In this document: in pieces, positions 61,088-64,000 of the stretch
Layout of the letters: each line of letters starts with the position of its first letter
Position numbering within the stretch: position 1 is the stretch's first letter
NCBI RefSeq assembly: GCF_932526225.1
Contig: NC_064040.1
Coordinates: 12,872,856-12,936,855 of the forward strand
Direction of reading: 5' to 3'
Length of the DNA stretch: 64,000 bases
DNA from: Nematostella vectensis
Lineage: Eukaryota > Cnidaria > Anthozoa > Actiniaria > Edwardsiidae
The notes under the pieces: model-generated
Told to the model about the DNA's origin: nothing
Databases searched by the model: none
The model's input: only the letters and a program-made list of their open reading frames with translations
Translations under genes and position numbers: made by a program

Positions 61088-63754
61088 TCACTTGGATTTC
61101 AATGGGAACATAAGCACTTTAGAGAGCATGAATGAAAGATCTTCCAAATCATCTGCTATCTCCTTAGCAGCACCACTGAGGTCTTTATTGCCTTGGTCAC
61201 TATTCAATGGGATGAGGACATTGCCAAATTTGAAGACTTTCTTCGCCTCTGCCCCACTGGGTAGAGAAGGACTCTCTGCAAAGGGACTGGGACTGGCTGT
61301 GTCTGATGGCTGGAGACTGAGGCCAAGTAGCTCCTGCTCATATACACCTCTGTTCTCTGCTAGTAACAAAATGCAGCATTAATAAAACTCATCATGAATG
61401 AAAATATAATTTTATAACCTATAGAACTTATGGAGATATTTCATGTTATAAGTGATAATGTGATATAAGTTTTCAAAGCAAATTGTTTTCCTTATTAAAC
61501 TAAGATAGTTAAAAATCAACTTTTCCCCAAGAGTTCTAAAAGGTTGAAAAACAATTACGATGCCTTAAGAGAGTCATTACCAGCATTCCACTAAATTAAA
61601 CAGACAAGTTGACTAGAGTAAATAAATAAGCTTTAGACTGATTTGCTTGCTTTCTGCAATGCTTGTTGTTACATTTCTTGATGCCCTGAGAATCAAGTTA
61701 TCAATGATGGCATGTATTTGTCGCACCCTTGACTCCTACTGTACATGAAGTCTTCCAATTTTTGTTGTCTGACCAACTAACCAACCAACCAACCAACCAA
61801 CCAACCAACCAACCAACCAACCAACCAACCAACCAACCAACCAACCAACCAACCAACCAACCAACCAACCAACCAACCAACCAACCAACCAACCAACCAA
61901 CCAACCAACCAACCAACCAACCAACCAACCAACCAACCAACCAACCAACCAACCAACCAACCAACCAACCAACCAACCAACCAACCAACCAACCAACCAA
62001 CCAACCAACCAACCAACCAACCAACCAACCAACCAACCAACCAACCAACCAACCAACCAACCAACCAACCAACCAACCAACCAACCAACCAACCAACCAA
62101 CCAACCAGCCAACCAACCAACCAGCCAACCAACCAACCAACCAACCAACCAACCAACCAACCAACCAACCAACCAACCAACCAACCAACCAACCAACCAA
62201 CCAACTAACTAACTAACTAACTAACTTACTAACTAGCTAGCCTAGACTAACTAACTAACCCATAGCATCTTAAAATACACTTGATATAAGAAATATAGTA
62301 AAAACAGCATTTTTTCAATGAAAAATGCTTTACATGTACCTTTGTAACCCAAATCCCCTTGCCTAGGATCCCCTCCCCCCTTTCAGTGTTGTAGTCTGAC
62401 ACCTCGAACCTTTGTCCTCAACACTGAATAGGGGAGAGCGGGAAATTATTGTGTTTCCACTTTAGAAAAAAAATGACATGTTGAGGATATATCAACTGAA
62501 TTAGAAATCATGTTATCAACCATTAAATTTGCTGATTATATAGTGAAATAAAAGAACAATAAGCAACATGGTGTCATCTACTTCTTTAACATTGCTGCCC
62601 TGAGTAGAGATGTACATACCAGGCTTGCGTTCAGAGGTGCTGGAAGCCAGGAAGTCTAAGTCTAGGGAAGAGGACTCAGACGACAAGCTGTCAGACGATG
62701 AGTTGTCCTTGGAATCTAGAGGTGCTAAAAGAAAAACATAAATCAAAGACTGTTCTGGAGCAGTAGCTAAAATCAATGTGACAACATTTGTATCGCTGCA
62801 ATAGCATTGATATTACTGTATTTAGCATTACAACATAGGGTATGAAGAAGAGGAAAAAATGTTCTGAATAATTTTCATGCAGAGATAACCAAATTTTGTA
62901 TTCAGGGTCCAACAAACCTTATCACTTATCACAACTAACCTGATTGTCTGGAAAGAGCAGATTTGGCCAGGCCCAAACCAACCTAAGATTAGAATTTAGA
63001 TCAGAATTAAACGAATTAGAACAATAACAATAAAAATAATGATAACAATAAAAATAAAAATAATGATAATGATAATGATAAAAATGATAATAAAGATATG
63101 GCAATACAGATAATAATAGCGATAACTGTATTGATACTTCTGACTATAATATATGATGATCAATATAAAATATTGAAACCTAAGAGATTTCAAGTACAGG
63201 GAAAAAAATGACTCACATTAGGAAATTGCATGCTTGAATGTGAAGGAAGGCTGAATGGATCTTGTGTGAATGTAGTGTCCTGGGTATGAGATGGAGCAAC
63301 TCCTCCTCTTGTAGGTTCCAAGAGGCCCTTTAAACATGTTCACATCAATGTCAATGTAAGAAACAATAAAACCAAAAATATTTAATGAATGAGGTCAAAT
63401 TTAAAAGATTTCAAAATCTGATGATGTCCTAGCTTGGATTCATTGGGGCTAACATTTTACCCACACAAAGAAACTTGCACTAAATCTTGCTTTCTGTTTG
63501 GTAATACAATTTTTTTGTTATTACAAAAAAAATCTGCACAATTTTGAGGTGAGGCACCGTGATGAAGGTGAACCATAACCTTGACATACTTTGACATGGA
63601 AGCACCTTTCCTTGCGATAAACTTGCAAGAGTGAAGGAATATATACAATATAATCGTTAATATAAGACTTATAAATATAAAATTAATTTACCATTCCAGT
63701 GGAAAAAAATGGCATCACAGTTGATTTAGATGTAGACTGAAAACTTGTAGTGGT
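61088..63754 (-). CDS. Unidentified serine-rich protein with DPF motif, C-terminal exons (5' end outside window)
   Basis: Five exons, 63754-63692, 63327-63217, 62982-62940, 62724-62620 and 61356-61088 (stop TGA), have GT-AG boundaries and join in phase to about 197 codons. The frame continues beyond the right edge. The sequence is low in structure and rich in Ser/Thr/Pro: [17 protein letters not shown], then [20 protein letters not shown], then [15 protein letters not shown] more ordered end follows ([33 protein letters not shown]). DPF is an AP-2 appendage-binding motif and LLGL resembles a clathrin box, so an endocytic adaptor is an inference, not an identification. The CCAA microsatellite at 61773-62259 is in its last intron. 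Confidence 0.65.
61773..62259. repeat. CCAA tetranucleotide microsatellite (about 108 units) with CTAA tail
   Basis: CCAA is repeated almost perfectly from 61773 to about 62204 with two CCAG units near 62105-62122, then shifts to (CTAA)n to 62259. It generates open frames in all phases of both strands (poly-NQPT, poly-WLVG) that are not genes. Confidence 0.98.
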
Positions 63755-63816
63755 CTGTAAAAAGATAAAAACATGGTGTTATATACATCTATTGCATTGC
63801 AACAATGACCCAATAA

Positions 63817-64000
63817 TGACTGACAAGTGCACAAATGAGTGACAGGTGCACAAATGAGTGACAGGTGCACAAATTAGTGACAAGTGTACAAATGAGTGAC
63901 AGGTGCACAAATTAGTGACAGGTGCACAAGTGACTGGCAAGTGTACAAGTGACTGACAAGTGCATAAATTAGTGACAGGTGCACAAATGAGTGACAAGTG
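63817..64000. repeat. 19-bp tandem repeat running off the right edge
   Basis: The unit GTGACAGGTGCACAAATGA occurs nine to ten times with small changes (AATTAGT, AAGTGTACA). It lies upstream, in minus-strand terms, of exon 63754-63692, and so is probably intronic. Confidence 0.93.

Noticed and set aside
61701..62208. ORFs of about 150 codons encoding poly-WLVG or poly-NQPT
   Set aside because: Pure tetranucleotide repeat read in all frames.

Overview
The window is eukaryotic nuclear DNA. Its genes are split by GT-AG introns (one intron is GC-AG), carry AATAAA polyadenylation signals, and sit among miniature inverted-repeat transposons and very long minisatellites. The gene set is that of a flagellated-sperm marine invertebrate: glycogen phosphorylase, radial spoke head protein 9, a NUDT22-type nudix hydrolase, a CatSper auxiliary subunit, a ficolin-like fibrinogen-domain protein, a single-exon class A GPCR relic, and a mitochondrially targeted 2-aminoethylphosphonate:pyruvate transaminase. 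This fits an anthozoan cnidarian such as a sea anemone best, but that is inference from gene content. No taxon marker was seen.

Layout. 1-12340 (+): the C-terminal third of glycogen phosphorylase in nine exons, with a 21-bp minisatellite in its first visible intron, a 3.76-kb TTAA-flanked inverted-repeat element in another and a 33-bp minisatellite in the last. 13087-15601 (-): RSPH9, tail to tail with the phosphorylase. 15882-18757 (+): NUDT22, head to head with RSPH9 across a 280-bp shared promoter. 19164-33713 (-): the 3' part of a CatSper delta/epsilon-type subunit, one intron of which holds a 9.2-kb array of about 328 copies of a 28-bp unit. 34904-38267 (-): a fibrinogen-related lectin. 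38.8-50.5 kb: almost no genes, made of fold-back elements and arrays of 54, 65, 83, 3 and 35 bp. 50759-51638 (-): GPCR pseudogene. 52670-53414 (-): possible small unknown gene. 55210-58838 (-): the phosphonate transaminase. 61088-63754 (-): 3' end of an unidentified serine-rich protein with a DPF motif, with a pure CCAA microsatellite in an intron.

By simple addition of array lengths, tandem repeats cover about 23 kb, over a third of the window. At least nine inverted-repeat element families are present, several seen two or three times. RSPH9 and the CatSper subunit are both flagellar proteins lying about 3.6 kb apart, with NUDT22 between them. Apart from that and the divergent promoter, nothing suggests a functional cluster. 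All exon joins were made by eye from splice consensus, reading phase and remembered family conservation.
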